Source: Nannocystis punicea
GTDB taxonomy: Bacteria; Myxococcota_A; Polyangia; Nannocystales; Nannocystaceae
Reading direction: 5' to 3'
NCBI RefSeq assembly: GCF_026965555.1
Contig: NZ_CP114040.1
Location: 3,720,001 to 3,784,000, forward strand
Length of the DNA: 64,000 nt
This document shows, one piece after another, positions 1 through 8,100 of this stretch. How positions within the stretch are numbered: the stretch's first letter is position 1; every line of letters begins with the position of its first letter. The notes below the pieces were generated by a model. That model made no database searches and was not told the DNA's origin. It saw only the letters and a program-made list of their open reading frames with translations. A program made the position numbers and the translations under genes.

Positions 1-63
1 ACGATCCGCAAGTGGGAAGAGTACCTGGCGTCGTCCTCGGGCCGCCTGGCCGAGGCGCGCTGA
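1..63 (+). CDS. C-terminal fragment of a gene cut by the window edge
   Basis: An open frame runs from the first base to a TGA at 61-63 and encodes 20 residues ending KWEEYLASSSGRLAEAR. Third codon positions are mostly G or C, as in real genes here. Only the tail is present, so no function can be assigned. Confidence 0.5.
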   Translation, partial: TIRKWEEYLASSSGRLAEAR

Positions 64-118
64 GGGCCGTCGCGCGCACCGTCGAGCGCCGCCGGCGCTC
101 GACGGGCGGGCGCGCGCT

Positions 119-127
119 TGCTATACG
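119..127 (+). promoter_or_regulatory. Extended -10 promoter placed for a leaderless start
   Basis: TGCTATACG fits an extended -10 (TG-N-TATACG). Exactly six bases separate it from the ATG at 134, which would put the transcription start on the start codon. No ribosome binding site is visible. The same spacing recurs at 3991, 4611, 22845 and 23508. Confidence 0.5.
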
Positions 128-133
128 GGCCGG

Positions 134-619
134 ATGACCGGTCCCGCGGAGAAGGACGAGCTGCGCATCGTGCCGGGCGAGAGCATCGGCCCGTTTCGCG
201 TCGGTGAGGCGATCGAGCCGCAGCTGGCGCTGCTGACCGGCGACGTCGCGGTCGAGGAGCGCGGCGATACGCGGGTGTTCACGACGCGCGATGTGAGCCT
301 GTTCGTCGAGGCCGGGCTCGTCACGCAGATCGGGATCCACGAGGAGCACCCGGGCGCGACGAGCGAGGGGCTGCGCCTCGGAATGACGCTCGGCGAGGTG
401 GAGGGCGAGCTGTTGCTCGATCCGTTCAACGAGGTGCTGCTGTTCGCGGGCGTCGACGGCCTGTGCTTCTCCACCGGCCAGGCGCTCGAGCCCGTCGCCG
501 AGGCGGCGCTGAACGAGGCGGCGCCGGCGGTGCTGTCGCGCGCCGACCGGATCGAATGGATCGGGGTCCACCTGCGGGAGTTCGACAGCCCGGAGGCCGT
601 GCCGGTGACGCTTGAATGA
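134..619 (+). CDS. Hypothetical cytoplasmic protein, 161 aa
   Basis: Not recognised. It is a compact acidic soluble protein with no signal peptide or membrane segment. An 'IGPFRVGE' segment near residue 20 and 'LRLGMTLGEVE' near residue 82 look like two related short motifs, as in proteins whose repeats begin 'G.f.lGmt..eV'. The start is set by the extended -10 six bases upstream. It ends 55 bp before the convergent methyltransferase gene. The gap between them holds a copy-like palindrome of the TGTCC family near 640-660 that could serve both 3' ends. Confidence 0.6.
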   Translation: MTGPAEKDELRIVPGESIGPFRVGEAIEPQLALLTGDVAVEERGDTRVFTTRDVSLFVEAGLVTQIGIHEEHPGATSEGLRLGMTLGEVEGELLLDPFNEVLLFAGVDGLCFSTGQALEPVAEAALNEAAPAVLSRADRIEWIGVHLREFDSPEAVPVTLE

Positions 620-673
620 GCGGGGCGTCGCCGGGTGTCTCCTCGGACATGTCCTTGAGAGCAGGGGCCGGAT

Positions 674-1237
674 CTACGGCCGCCGCGGGTCGCGGTACGG
701 CAGGAGCCGCGGCCACCAGCAGCGCAGCTCGTCGCGGTAGCGCACGTAGGGCTCGCCGAAGCGCGCGTGCAGGTCGCGCTCCTCGAGCGGTCGCACGAAG
801 GCGTCCCAGATCAGGCCGCCGGCGATCGTGTAGAGGACGGTGAAGGTCGAGCCGAGGCCGAGGCCGACGGCGAAGCAGGCCCCGAGCCCGCCGACGGCCA
901 TCGGGTTGCGCAGGTGGCGGTACGGGCCGACGACGACGAGCTCGTTGGCCATGTCGAGCGGGAGCGGGGTGCCGCGGCCGTGCCGGGCCATGACGAGGCC
1001 GCTGGCGAGGTTGAGCGCGCCGAACGCCGCGAACAGGACGAGCGCCAGCGCGCGCTGGCCGGGGAAGTGCCACGGTTCGAGGTCGAGCGCGTGCTCGAGC
1101 CGCACGAGCAGCCACGGGCCTGCGCCGACGAAGACCAGCCAGAAGACCGCCGACTGGGCGGCGGTCTTGGCCACGTTCCAGGCGGTGCTCGCCGGCCGGG
1201 CGCTGCGGAACGACGGGTGTCGGCGCGGCTCGCTCAC
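674..1237 (-). CDS. Integral membrane methyltransferase, PEMT/isoprenylcysteine carboxyl methyltransferase (ICMT)-like
   Basis: Small polytopic membrane protein of 187 aa with about four hydrophobic segments (residues ~25-45, 60-85, 125-150). The C-terminal signature of the PEMT/ICMT superfamily is clear: 'VVGPYRHLRNPM' near residues 103-114, then an acidic 'LEERDLHARFGEPYVRYR' stretch near 150-168. Known members use S-adenosylmethionine to methylate membrane-embedded lipids or prenylated thiols. The substrate cannot be read from sequence; in bacteria the 'isoprenylcysteine methyltransferase' label is usually nominal. It is transcribed toward the preceding hypothetical gene and is not in an obvious operon. 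Confidence 0.8.
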   Translation of the reverse strand: MSEPRRHPSFRSARPASTAWNVAKTAAQSAVFWLVFVGAGPWLLVRLEHALDLEPWHFPGQRALALVLFAAFGALNLASGLVMARHGRGTPLPLDMANELVVVGPYRHLRNPMAVGGLGACFAVGLGLGSTFTVLYTIAGGLIWDAFVRPLEERDLHARFGEPYVRYRDELRCWWPRLLPYRDPRRP

Positions 1238-1383
1238 GCGAGGACGGTCGCACGATTCGTCCGCGGCGGGTAGGCGATCGCCTCACGGAGCGCGGTCGTG
1301 CGGCGCGTGAGCGGTGATGCGCGCCGCGGGGGCGGCGTGATATGTCTCATTGGACATGTCCGCGCATTGCGGCGCCGCTGCGA

Positions 1384-2442
1384 TCAATCGTCCTCGTCAT
1401 CCTCGTCGTCGTCGCCGTCGTCGTCGTGGCTGGCGCATTGCTGGGGCTGGTCGCCCCACTTGTCGCAGAAGCGGTTGGCCAGGAGGCCCCCGCGGCTGCC
1501 GGGGAGGCTGCCGCACGAGCTGAAGTCGTCGAGCGCGTCGAGGCAGGCGGGATAGGCGTAGGGGACGCCGGCGTCGTCGAGCAGCTTGAGGCGCATCATG
1601 TCGCCCACGCAGACGGCGCCGCTCGGGCCCCACTCGGCCTCGGGGCCCCAGTTGGAGCGGCTGAGGGTCGCGGCGGCCTGGATCCGCGGGGACAGCTTGT
1701 CGAGCACGTCGATCGGCGTGCCGGTGAAGGTGTGCGGGGTGCCGTCGCCGCAGTAGTCGGCGCGCGCCATGCGGGTGCAGGCCTGGTGATGGTTCGCCAG
1801 CGAGGTCGAGCCCGCCGTGGCCCACGGCCGGTAACCCCACTCCACACACTTGGCGAGCACGGCGTCGCGACAGGCGAAGGTGACGACGCCCGGATCGACG
1901 ATCCGCGCGCCAGTGGTGAGGTCCCAGTGGTTGGCGAGCGGGATGGCCTGGGTCGGCTGACCGAGGTGGTCGAAGCACAGGCTCTCCCAGCCGGGGTCAC
2001 CGGGGGCCTGGATCGAGATGTCGTAGAACCACACGTCGCTGGTCGGGGCGGCGGGATTCTTGTAAATGTCGTCGAAGCGCAGCTTCCACGGCTCGCCGTC
2101 GATGTCGAGGTCGATCACCGCGCCGACCAGCTGCGCGCCGGTGAACAGCTGCAGCGCGCCGTTCACGAGCCCGGTCGCCGAGAGGCTGCTGCCGGTCAGG
2201 CTGAGGCCGTTGAGGTTGATGCCGTTGAGGTTGATGCCGTTCATGCGCATGCCGTTCATGCGCATGCCGTTCATGCGCATGCCGTTCATGCGCATGCCGT
2301 TCAACACGGCCGTGTTCAGCGCCATGCCGTTGCCGACCTGCTCGCGGAGCTCGACGGCCGGGTCCGCCAGGTCCGCCACACCATCGCACGAGGCCAGAGA
2401 GCACACGCACGCCACTACCGAGATCCCGCGGGTCAAGGTCAT
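1384..2442 (-). CDS. ADYC-domain lipoprotein with NGMRM repeats and poly-acidic tail
   Basis: The start at 2442 is preferred because AGGAG lies 6 bases upstream and gives a normal lipoprotein signal peptide (MTLTRGISVVACVCSLASC, lipobox Cys at residue 19). After it come four tandem 'NGMRM' pentapeptides, then 'NGINL' twice and 'NGLSL', resembling a short pentapeptide-repeat coil at residues ~45-75. The body contains the myxobacterial 'ARADYCGDG' motif that names the ADYC domain, with several conserved Cys and Trp. The C-terminus is almost only Asp/Glu (DDDGDDDEDDEDD). The role is unknown. The acidic tail could bind divalent cations, which is inference. 352 aa; predicted surface or periplasmic. 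Confidence 0.75.
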   Translation of the reverse strand: MTLTRGISVVACVCSLASCDGVADLADPAVELREQVGNGMALNTAVLNGMRMNGMRMNGMRMNGMRMNGINLNGINLNGLSLTGSSLSATGLVNGALQLFTGAQLVGAVIDLDIDGEPWKLRFDDIYKNPAAPTSDVWFYDISIQAPGDPGWESLCFDHLGQPTQAIPLANHWDLTTGARIVDPGVVTFACRDAVLAKCVEWGYRPWATAGSTSLANHHQACTRMARADYCGDGTPHTFTGTPIDVLDKLSPRIQAAATLSRSNWGPEAEWGPSGAVCVGDMMRLKLLDDAGVPYAYPACLDALDDFSSCGSLPGSRGGLLANRFCDKWGDQPQQCASHDDDGDDDEDDEDD

Positions 2443-2556
2443 CTTCGACTCCTGTCCCCGCTGCATGATCGCGGTGGTCGGCTCGCGCAACGTCGCAATG
2501 CATCACGGCGAGCGTGGCAAACAGCACCGCCGCCGAGGCCGCCGCGCGGTTCGGGC

Positions 2557-2570
2557 CACTGTCGACAGTG
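2557..2570. promoter_or_regulatory. 14-bp perfect palindrome, possible operator
   Basis: CACTGTCGACAGTG is a perfect inverted repeat. It lies between two minus-strand lipoprotein genes, about 115 bases upstream of the ADYC gene start, and is followed by a GAAAGGTAGGCT stretch. Its symmetry without a loop suits a dimeric DNA-binding protein better than a terminator. No regulator can be named. Confidence 0.3.
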
Positions 2571-2666
2571 AAAGGTAGGCTGAGTTCGTCGCGGCGCCGA
2601 GCTCCGCGGCGAGTCGAGCGATCCGCTCGAAATGGGCCGCGGACCGGCTGCGAGGCGGGCGATCCG

Positions 2667-3329
2667 TCATTCGACGACGAACGGGATCTCGACGGCGCCG
2701 AAGGGCTCGCCGGTGCCGGCGTCGACGAGGTCGGCGACGAAGTCGACGCGCCGCGTGTCCTCGACGTGCTCGAAGTAGAGGTAGCCGGTGATCCGCCCGC
2801 CAGGGCTCAAGACGCCCTCGGGGAGGGCTTTTTGGATCATGTCGCCGGACGGCAGGGCGACCCGCTGAAAACCGGTGTAGTAGCTGTCGTAATACATGCC
2901 GCGGTACGGGAAGGGGCCGCTCCAGACCGACCAGCCGGGGTACCACGGCGAGAGGTACGGGGCGACGCCGAAGCCGGTCGCGGGATAGACCATGTCGATC
3001 GGGGCGTAGACGGTGTCGTGGATCCGGAACGGGGGCAGGGCGACGTAATTCACCCCGCCGGGGGAGACGAGCCGGAAATGCTCGTAGCGCAGCTCGAGCG
3101 AGCGGTCGCTGCGATTGGTGAGGATGACGAGCAGCGGGGTGACGGCGTCCTCGAGATCGGGCGGAAAGCCGCGCCAGGCGTTGGCGGAGGCGATGACCTC
3201 GACGCCGGCGTCCTCCGCCATCGCGGCGTCGCCCAGGCCAGGGACGCGCCGGGCTTCGGGCGCAGGCGCGAGGGGGTGGGCGCAGCCGAGGAGCACGGCG
3301 AGCGGCAGGAGCCGGAGGCAGGCGGACAT
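2667..3329 (-). CDS. Hypothetical lipoprotein, 220 aa
   Basis: Signal peptide MSACLRLLPLAVLLGC with the lipobox Cys at residue 16. The mature part has an immunoglobulin-like beta pattern: 'LLVILTNRSDRSLELRYEHF' near residues 88-107 is the kind of strand pair seen in bacterial proteins that compare 'free' and 'bound' surfaces. It is followed by a Tyr/Trp/Pro-rich segment around residues 130-160 (YLSPWYPGWSVW, YYDSYYTGF). No catalytic motif seen. Function unknown; probably outer-membrane anchored. Confidence 0.65.
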   Translation of the reverse strand: MSACLRLLPLAVLLGCAHPLAPAPEARRVPGLGDAAMAEDAGVEVIASANAWRGFPPDLEDAVTPLLVILTNRSDRSLELRYEHFRLVSPGGVNYVALPPFRIHDTVYAPIDMVYPATGFGVAPYLSPWYPGWSVWSGPFPYRGMYYDSYYTGFQRVALPSGDMIQKALPEGVLSPGGRITGYLYFEHVEDTRRVDFVADLVDAGTGEPFGAVEIPFVVE

Positions 3330-3990
3330 GGCAGGCAGAGCGTGCGAGGCCTGGCGCCGAGGCGCACGCGGCGGACGAGCAGGCCGAGCGGACGCAGGCG
3401 GGGCGTGAGCCCGGCGGTCGTACGCGCGCGGGCGCGAGGTCTGGCAATGGCGGCAGCCCGCTTCGCGCGGGCGACGAAGCGGGCGGGCCGTGCGGGGCGA
3501 GCGCGAGCCGCCTCACAGCGGCGAACGAGCCGCGCGAAGACGCCGACGGTTCACGCTCGTATCACCCGAGCTCCGAGGCGCGACGAGCGAGCGGGCCGGC
3601 GGCCCTGCGCGGCGCAAATCCTCGCACTTGCGAAGCGGATGTGAACACGACGATTCTCTCGCTGCAGATCGTGAATGATGGCAGTCGTGCTCAGCGTGAC
3701 CGGTGAAATGTGATTGCGGTGCGGCGCCGTTGGGCGAGCGAATGAATGGCGAAAGGTCGCGATCTGTCCGGCGCCAGCGGTCGGCGACGGCCTCGACCGC
3801 GGGCTCGACCGGCCCGATGGCGATGCGTTCAAGACGTCGCGCCACACCAGCCTCGGCGAGGCGAGCAGGCCGGGAGGTCGGCTCGCGGGTCCGGGTCGGT
3901 GTCCGCGGTCGTGCGAGGCGAGTAGTAGGATCGCACGCGGCCCGTGACGAGGGGGCGAAATCGTCGATGCTCGCCGGCGCGTGCGCGGCC
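3330..3990. other. Non-coding stretch, no gene seen
   Basis: About 660 bp between divergently oriented genes. Open frames exist because of the high GC content, but their products are Arg/Ala/Pro-rich and do not look like proteins. Bases ~3600-3720 are visibly less GC-rich than the surroundings. No hairpin terminator or RNA gene was recognised. Confidence 0.5.
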
Positions 3991-3996
3991 TACAAT
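3991..3996 (+). promoter_or_regulatory. -10 element TACAAT, leaderless spacing
   Basis: TACAAT is a near-consensus -10 hexamer and is followed by exactly six bases before the GTG at 4003. This places the transcription start at the start codon. Confidence 0.45.
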
Positions 3997-4002
3997 CTCG
4001 CG

Positions 4003-4605
4003 GTGAGCGAATCATCCGCGGCGAGCGATTGGCGGCGGCGACACGCGCTCGGGTTGCCTGCCGGCAGCGTGCGGGCGTTGCTGGCGCTCGGGGTGGTCGG
4101 GACTGTCTGCGGGCTGCTCGTGCGTGAGCCCGATCGGCCGCCGCCGGAGGCGCTGGAGAGCCTGCTGTTCGTGGTGCTCGGGCACTACTTCGCGGCCCGG
4201 GCCCGGGCCTCCGAGGACCCGGCCGCAGGCCCGCCGCCGCTGTGGCTGCCGCGCGGATCGATCCGGCTGCTGCTGATCGCGGGGCTGGTCGGCGTCGGCG
4301 TGGTGGTGCTGCGCCAGGAGGGGGCGGCGTCGCAGCGCGGGGTGGTGACTCTGGCGCTGGCGGCCGCGTTCGTGCTCGGCCTGCTGCTGACGCGGGTGAC
4401 GCGGTGGCTGCAGCGGCGCATCGGCGGGCAGTCACGTGTCCTCGAGGACATGCGGGCGATCGTCGGGCTCGTGGCCGTCGGCGCGCTGGCGCTCCACGCG
4501 TTTTACGGCGTGCTGCCCGACGCGGCGACCGTCGGGGTGGGCCGGCTCGGGCTCGAGCAAGGGCTGGCGGCGCTGGTCGGGTTCTACTTCGGCTCGCGGT
4601 CGTGA
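4003..4605 (+). CDS. Four-helix integral membrane protein, unknown function
   Basis: 200 aa from the GTG at 4003. A much longer open frame upstream is Arg-rich and implausible, and the TACAAT -10 six bases before this GTG supports it as the start. Four hydrophobic helices are visible: residues ~22-40 (VRALLALGVVGTVCGLL), ~86-103 (SIRLLLIAGLVGVGVVVL), ~112-128 (VVTLALAAAFVLGLLL) and ~148-167. The helices are separated by short Arg-rich loops. One exact copy of the dispersed palindrome (4437-4450) lies within it and encodes V-L-E-D-M. No family recognised. Confidence 0.6.
   Translation: MSESSAASDWRRRHALGLPAGSVRALLALGVVGTVCGLLVREPDRPPPEALESLLFVVLGHYFAARARASEDPAAGPPPLWLPRGSIRLLLIAGLVGVGVVVLRQEGAASQRGVVTLALAAAFVLGLLLTRVTRWLQRRIGGQSRVLEDMRAIVGLVAVGALALHAFYGVLPDAATVGVGRLGLEQGLAALVGFYFGSRS
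4437..4450. repeat. Dispersed palindrome copy, TGTCC-TCGA-GGACA
   Basis: Exact copy of the window-wide TGTCC-N4-GGACA element, inside the four-helix membrane protein gene. Read in the phase N|GTC|CNN|NNG|GAC it gives V-L-E-D. The whole 14 bases are palindromic. Confidence 0.7.
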
Positions 4606-4610
4606 TGCGG

Positions 4611-4619
4611 TGCTAGGCT
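4611..4619 (+). promoter_or_regulatory. Extended -10 promoter TGCTAGGCT
   Basis: TG-C-TAGGCT ends exactly six bases before the ATG at 4626, the same geometry as at 119, 3991, 22845 and 23508. This suggests a leaderless transcript covering the next two small genes. Confidence 0.5.
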
Positions 4620-4625
4620 GAAAAG

Positions 4626-4832
4626 ATGCTCAGCGATCGCGTCGGCCTCGATCCTGCCAAGCTCGCCACGCTCGCGGCGATCGTCGAGCCGCAGCGGACG
4701 CTCGCGGCGGTGGCTCGCTGGTGCGGGGCCGGCGGGGCGCGGCTCGTCGAGGTGATCACGCAGGACGAGTACACCCACGACGTGGTGGTCCACGTCGAGG
4801 ATGCGCTGCACCTCGTATACGACACGACGTGA
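4626..4832 (+). CDS. Small hypothetical protein, 68 aa
   Basis: Soluble protein with an alpha-helical first half (RVGLDPAKLATLAAIVEPQR) and a beta-rich second half (ARLVEVITQDEYTHDVVVHV). Strong G/C bias at third codon positions supports coding. The extended -10 six bases upstream sets the start. It is followed nine bases later by another small gene and probably shares its transcript. Function unknown. Confidence 0.6.
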   Translation: MLSDRVGLDPAKLATLAAIVEPQRTLAAVARWCGAGGARLVEVITQDEYTHDVVVHVEDALHLVYDTT

Positions 4833-4841
4833 CTCGGGGGC

Positions 4842-5006
4842 GTGACGGCGGTCGCCGTCTGGGACCACGCGCCGACGGCCGACGAATTGCTGGCGGCCCG
4901 GGTCGCTGCCGGCTGGCGGCCGACGCCGACGGCGACCCGCGAGGGCGACGTGATCCTCGGCCACGCGGCGTGTCTGCTGCCCGGGGCCGATCTGCCGGCG
5001 AAGTGA
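4842..5006 (+). CDS. Small hypothetical protein, 54 aa
   Basis: GTG-initiated frame beginning V-T-A-V-A-V-W-D-H and ending G-A-D-L-P-A-K. Third positions are nearly all G/C and the composition is protein-like (a Trp pair, balanced charges). It starts nine bases after the preceding gene stops, so the two are probably co-transcribed and perhaps translationally coupled. The two could also be halves of one ancestral gene, but no frameshift can be shown. Function unknown. Confidence 0.5.
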   Translation: MTAVAVWDHAPTADELLAARVAAGWRPTPTATREGDVILGHAACLLPGADLPAK

Positions 5007-5143
5007 TGCTAGCGGGGGTCGGGCGGGCTCCGTGGTCGCGGCTAAACAACGTCTCACTGGCAGTGCCGCCGGGATGTCGGGAAGGATGAGACCCGGCGAT
5101 GCGGTCAGCCGGCGCTCCGCCGGGGTGTGGCCGCGGGGCGCGG

Positions 5144-5152
5144 TGATACCAT
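5144..5152 (+). promoter_or_regulatory. Extended -10 promoter TGATACCAT
   Basis: TG-A-TACCAT lies 11 bases before the ATG of the arrestin-like/HEAT gene at 5164, giving a predicted 5' leader of only a few bases and no recognisable ribosome binding site. Confidence 0.4.
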
Positions 5153-5163
5153 CCCGGCCACGC

Positions 5164-6714
5164 ATGGGACTGCTCAACAAACTCTTCGGTGGTGGAACAC
5201 AGCTCGAGCTGAAGCTCGACCTCGACAAGATCCCGCCCGGCGGCACCGTGGCCGGCTCGCTGACGCTGACCGGCGGCAAGAAGCCGCTCAAGCTGACCGC
5301 GCTCAAGGTCGACGTCGTGTCGGTGCTCGTGCAGTCGAAGGAGGGCAGCTCGCTGCCGTCGATCGACATCAAGGTGCTGGCGAGCAACGTCGTCGCGCAG
5401 GACCGCGACCTCGCGCCGGGCAGCCTCAACAAGTTCGAGTTTCGCTGCAAGATCCCCGAGGACGCCAAGCCGGACGCCACCTACAAGGTCGTGGCCTCGG
5501 CGGACATCCCGAGCGTCAAGGACCCCTCGGCCGAGGCGCCGCTGACGGTGATCGGCGGCGGGCGCGGGCTGCTGGGCGCAGTCAAGTCGCTGATCGGGAT
5601 GGGTGACAGCGAGAACGTGGTGCTCGAGCGGTTCCCCGGGCTCACGTCGCGCGACACCGACGACCTGGAGAACGCGCTGCACGAGCTGCAGTGCGAGGCG
5701 TACGACCGCGACAACAACTTCACCGGGATCCACGGCTTCCTGCTCAAGCTGGTCGAGACCCACCGCGAGGACTCGGTGCGGCGGGCGGCGCTGGCGGCCT
5801 GGGGCACGGTGCTCGACAACCGCGCCAAGCCGGAGCACATCCGGGCGCTCGAGACGCTGGCCGGGCGCGACCTGCCGTCGTATTTGATGGAGGAGGTCGT
5901 GTCGGTGGCGGCCAAGTTCGCCGAGGAGGGGGCGATGCCGCTGGTGCAGCAGCTGGCGCGGCACCCGGCGCCCGAGGTGCGGGCGCGGCTGGCGACGGCG
6001 CTCTACCTCGACGCCGACCACGACCTGCCGGGCCGCCGCGAGCTGATCCTGCAGCTGTGCCAGGACGGCGACGTGTCGGTGCGAGCGAACGCGTTCGGCG
6101 CCACCGCGAGCCTGGTCGAGCAGCTCGACGTGATGCAGTTCGTGGCGAACTGGGCCGCGCAGGACTCGTCGCCCGAGGTGCAGGCGCAGTGCCTGTCGGC
6201 GATCGCCCTGGCGCACAACTACGGCGGCGTCGACCTGGTGTTCGGCACGTACCTGCAGCACGCGCAGGGCAACCCGAGCGCCGACGTGCGCAAGGAGATC
6301 ACGGAGCGGCTGCACTGGCTGCCTTCCGACGAGCGCCTGACGCAGCTGGTGTCGACGTTGCTGTCCGACCGCTCGTCCGAGGTCCGGCGCTCGATGGCGT
6401 GGCAGGGCTGCAACATGGAGGAGCACCCGGAGCTCGGGCAGCTGTTCGTGCACACGGCCGTGAACGACCCCGACGACGCCGTCCGCGCCGACGCGCTGCG
6501 CGGGATCGACAAGTTCATGCCGCTGCCCGAGGCGGTGCAGTTCCTGCGCCAGCGCCTGGCGGTCGACCGCAACGAGAAGGCCTACTGGGCGGCGCTCAAC
6601 GCCGTCGAGGGCCACATGCCGGCCCGCGAGGCGCAGGCGCTGCTGCAGGAGATCGCCCGCGGGCCGTTCTCGTCGGCGGGCGAGCGCGCGCGCGAGGTGC
6701 TCGCCGGCGAGTAG
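5164..6714 (+). CDS. SpoOM/arrestin-like protein fused to HEAT repeats
   Basis: 516 aa. Residues 1-~130 resemble the SpoOM (sporulation-control) arrestin fold: 'MGLLNKLFGGG', then 'DLDKIPPGGTVAGSLTLTGG' and 'FEFRCKIPEDAKP', a beta-sandwich with the typical 'g..v.G.v.l.gg' strand. From ~residue 170 to the end there are helical HEAT-like units (e.g. 'EVRARLATALYLD', 'DVSVRANAFGA', 'EVRRSMAWQ', 'AVRADALRGI') suited to protein-protein contacts. The start follows the extended -10 at 5144; upstream in-frame sequence is not protein-like. A scaffold role is inference. Its 3' end (6645-6714) and an internal piece (6092-6130) reappear at 8101-8214. Confidence 0.75.
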   Translation: MGLLNKLFGGGTQLELKLDLDKIPPGGTVAGSLTLTGGKKPLKLTALKVDVVSVLVQSKEGSSLPSIDIKVLASNVVAQDRDLAPGSLNKFEFRCKIPEDAKPDATYKVVASADIPSVKDPSAEAPLTVIGGGRGLLGAVKSLIGMGDSENVVLERFPGLTSRDTDDLENALHELQCEAYDRDNNFTGIHGFLLKLVETHREDSVRRAALAAWGTVLDNRAKPEHIRALETLAGRDLPSYLMEEVVSVAAKFAEEGAMPLVQQLARHPAPEVRARLATALYLDADHDLPGRRELILQLCQDGDVSVRANAFGATASLVEQLDVMQFVANWAAQDSSPEVQAQCLSAIALAHNYGGVDLVFGTYLQHAQGNPSADVRKEITERLHWLPSDERLTQLVSTLLSDRSSEVRRSMAWQGCNMEEHPELGQLFVHTAVNDPDDAVRADALRGIDKFMPLPEAVQFLRQRLAVDRNEKAYWAALNAVEGHMPAREAQALLQEIARGPFSSAGERAREVLAGE

Positions 6715-6728
6715 GCGGGTGATTGGGT

Positions 6729-6748
6729 CTCCGGGACATGTCCCGGAG
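6729..6748. terminator. 20-bp perfect palindrome after the HEAT gene
   Basis: CTCCGGGACATGTCCCGGAG is perfectly self-complementary and begins 14 bases after the stop codon. It contains GGACATGTCC, the core of the dispersed palindrome family. It could be the lower part of a terminator or a protein-binding site. Confidence 0.5.
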
Positions 6749-6760
6749 GGCCGGTGCGAG

Positions 6761-6786
6761 AGGACAGGTCTTTCGGGACCTGTCCT
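6761..6786. terminator. Hairpin terminator candidate, 10-bp stem
   Basis: Arms AGGACAGGTC and GACCTGTCCT pair perfectly around the six-base loop TTTCGG. There is no T-run, as is usual in very GC-rich genomes. It lies just after the HEAT gene and is duplicated at 8261-8286. Confidence 0.6.
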
Positions 6787-6962
6787 GGAGGCCATTCGTA
6801 TCCACGCCCCCGGCTTGCGCGCGGTGTCGACCGGTGGGTCGCTCGCGGGCGACCCGCTCCCCGCGCGACGCAGGTGTAAGCCGGGCGCGCGGCGCGAGCG
6901 TACGGTCGGCGATGCCGCCCTCCTTCATCGCCCTGCTGACCTTCGCGTGCCGCCTCGCGCCC

Positions 6963-8099
6963 ATGGTGCGACGCAGCTTCTTGTTGGCGTGCCCTCTCGT
7001 CGTTGCGGCATGCACGCCCGTGCGGTCGCCCACGCTCGACCGGCCGTCGCGCGCCACGGCGCCCGACGAGCCCGTGCCCGAGGCCCGAACCTCCGCTCCC
7101 GCGAGTCCAGCCGCCAACCTCTGGCGGTGGGACCGAGGCGACGGCCAGTGGGGCGACAGGCTCGCCAGGCAGCGGACCCTCACCACAGACCAGGGCACCT
7201 ACGAGCTGCGCTATCTCGCCCTCGCCCCGGCTGGCGAGCATCCACAGGACCAGCGCTTCGGGATCGTCCATTTCGACGGCAGCGGCAAGCTGCGCTGGCA
7301 GGCCGAGCTCGGCAAGCACTTCGTGGCCACTGGCGCGATGGTGCGGGCGGGCGAGCTCATTCATGCCACGCACCACAGCGCCATCTCCTCGGGGGCGCAC
7401 GTCTCGACGATCGATGCCACCAGCGGACAGGTGCGCTGGACCGTCGAGCTCGCGGCCCTGGGCCCGATCTCTCACAGCCAGTACCACAACGAGACCCAGA
7501 TCGAGCTCGACGACCGCGGCCTGGTGATCTACGGCAACGAAGCCCAGGGCGCGTACACGGAGGTGCTCGATCCCAAGAGCGGCAAGCAGCTCGGCCTGAG
7601 CCGGCCCGATCCTCGCTTCGTCGGCCTGGTCTGGGAGGGCAAGGGCCCGAGCGAGCCGTTCGCGGCCCCCGGCCCCGCGGAGCTGGTGGTCGGTTCCACC
7701 CGCTACGTGCTCGCCGGCTCGGACGATCGCCAAGCCCCGGCCAGGCTCGCGCGCATGGATGGACCCGAGACGGTCTGGACTCTCCCGCTGCGCAGCCGAG
7801 GCTCCTGCACTCATGCGGCCATGAGGGTGGTCGACGCCGAGCTATGGGTCGCCCTCTATTGTGCGTTCGCCAGCGGCGTGGAGCTGTTCGCGGTGGATAC
7901 GGCCTCGGGCACTCGCGTTCGGGAGGTCGGCGTGCGTGGGCTCGGGCCCATCGACCACTCGGAGTACTACAACGAGGTCGCGCTCGACGTCCTCCACGGG
8001 CACGTGGTCGTGCGGGGACGCGAGGCTGCGGGGCGCTACATCGAGATCGTCGACCCCGCGGTCGGTGCATCGCGCGTCGGCCTGACGTTCCGCGACTGA
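6963..8099 (+). CDS. PQQ-like beta-propeller lipoprotein
   Basis: 378 aa from the ATG at 6963, which gives a lipoprotein signal (MVRRSFLLACPLVVAAC, Cys 17); an ATG 60 bases earlier is possible but less natural. The rest has propeller-blade strands ending in Ser/Thr-Gly: 'GIVHFDGSGKLRWQAEL', 'STIDATSGQVRWTVEL', 'EVLDPKSGKQLGL', 'FAVDTASGTRVREV', the pattern of PQQ/quinoprotein-like blades. These lack enzyme motifs, so a binding or scaffold role is likely. The gene lies between two direct-repeat copies of the HEAT gene 3' end, which suggests it arrived by insertion or segmental duplication. Confidence 0.75.
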   Translation: MVRRSFLLACPLVVAACTPVRSPTLDRPSRATAPDEPVPEARTSAPASPAANLWRWDRGDGQWGDRLARQRTLTTDQGTYELRYLALAPAGEHPQDQRFGIVHFDGSGKLRWQAELGKHFVATGAMVRAGELIHATHHSAISSGAHVSTIDATSGQVRWTVELAALGPISHSQYHNETQIELDDRGLVIYGNEAQGAYTEVLDPKSGKQLGLSRPDPRFVGLVWEGKGPSEPFAAPGPAELVVGSTRYVLAGSDDRQAPARLARMDGPETVWTLPLRSRGSCTHAAMRVVDAELWVALYCAFASGVELFAVDTASGTRVREVGVRGLGPIDHSEYYNEVALDVLHGHVVVRGREAAGRYIEIVDPAVGASRVGLTFRD

Positions 8100-8100
8100 G

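Larger units (their letters stand above)
6645..6790. repeat. Direct repeat, copy 1 (HEAT gene 3' end plus terminators)
   Basis: About 146 bp that align without gaps, at an offset of exactly 1500 bases, with 8145-8290. The repeat covers the last 70 bases of the HEAT gene, its stop codon and both terminator hairpins. Weaker similarity continues to about 6826 and matches the 3' end of the convergent lipoprotein gene that sits beyond copy 2. Confidence 0.9.
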
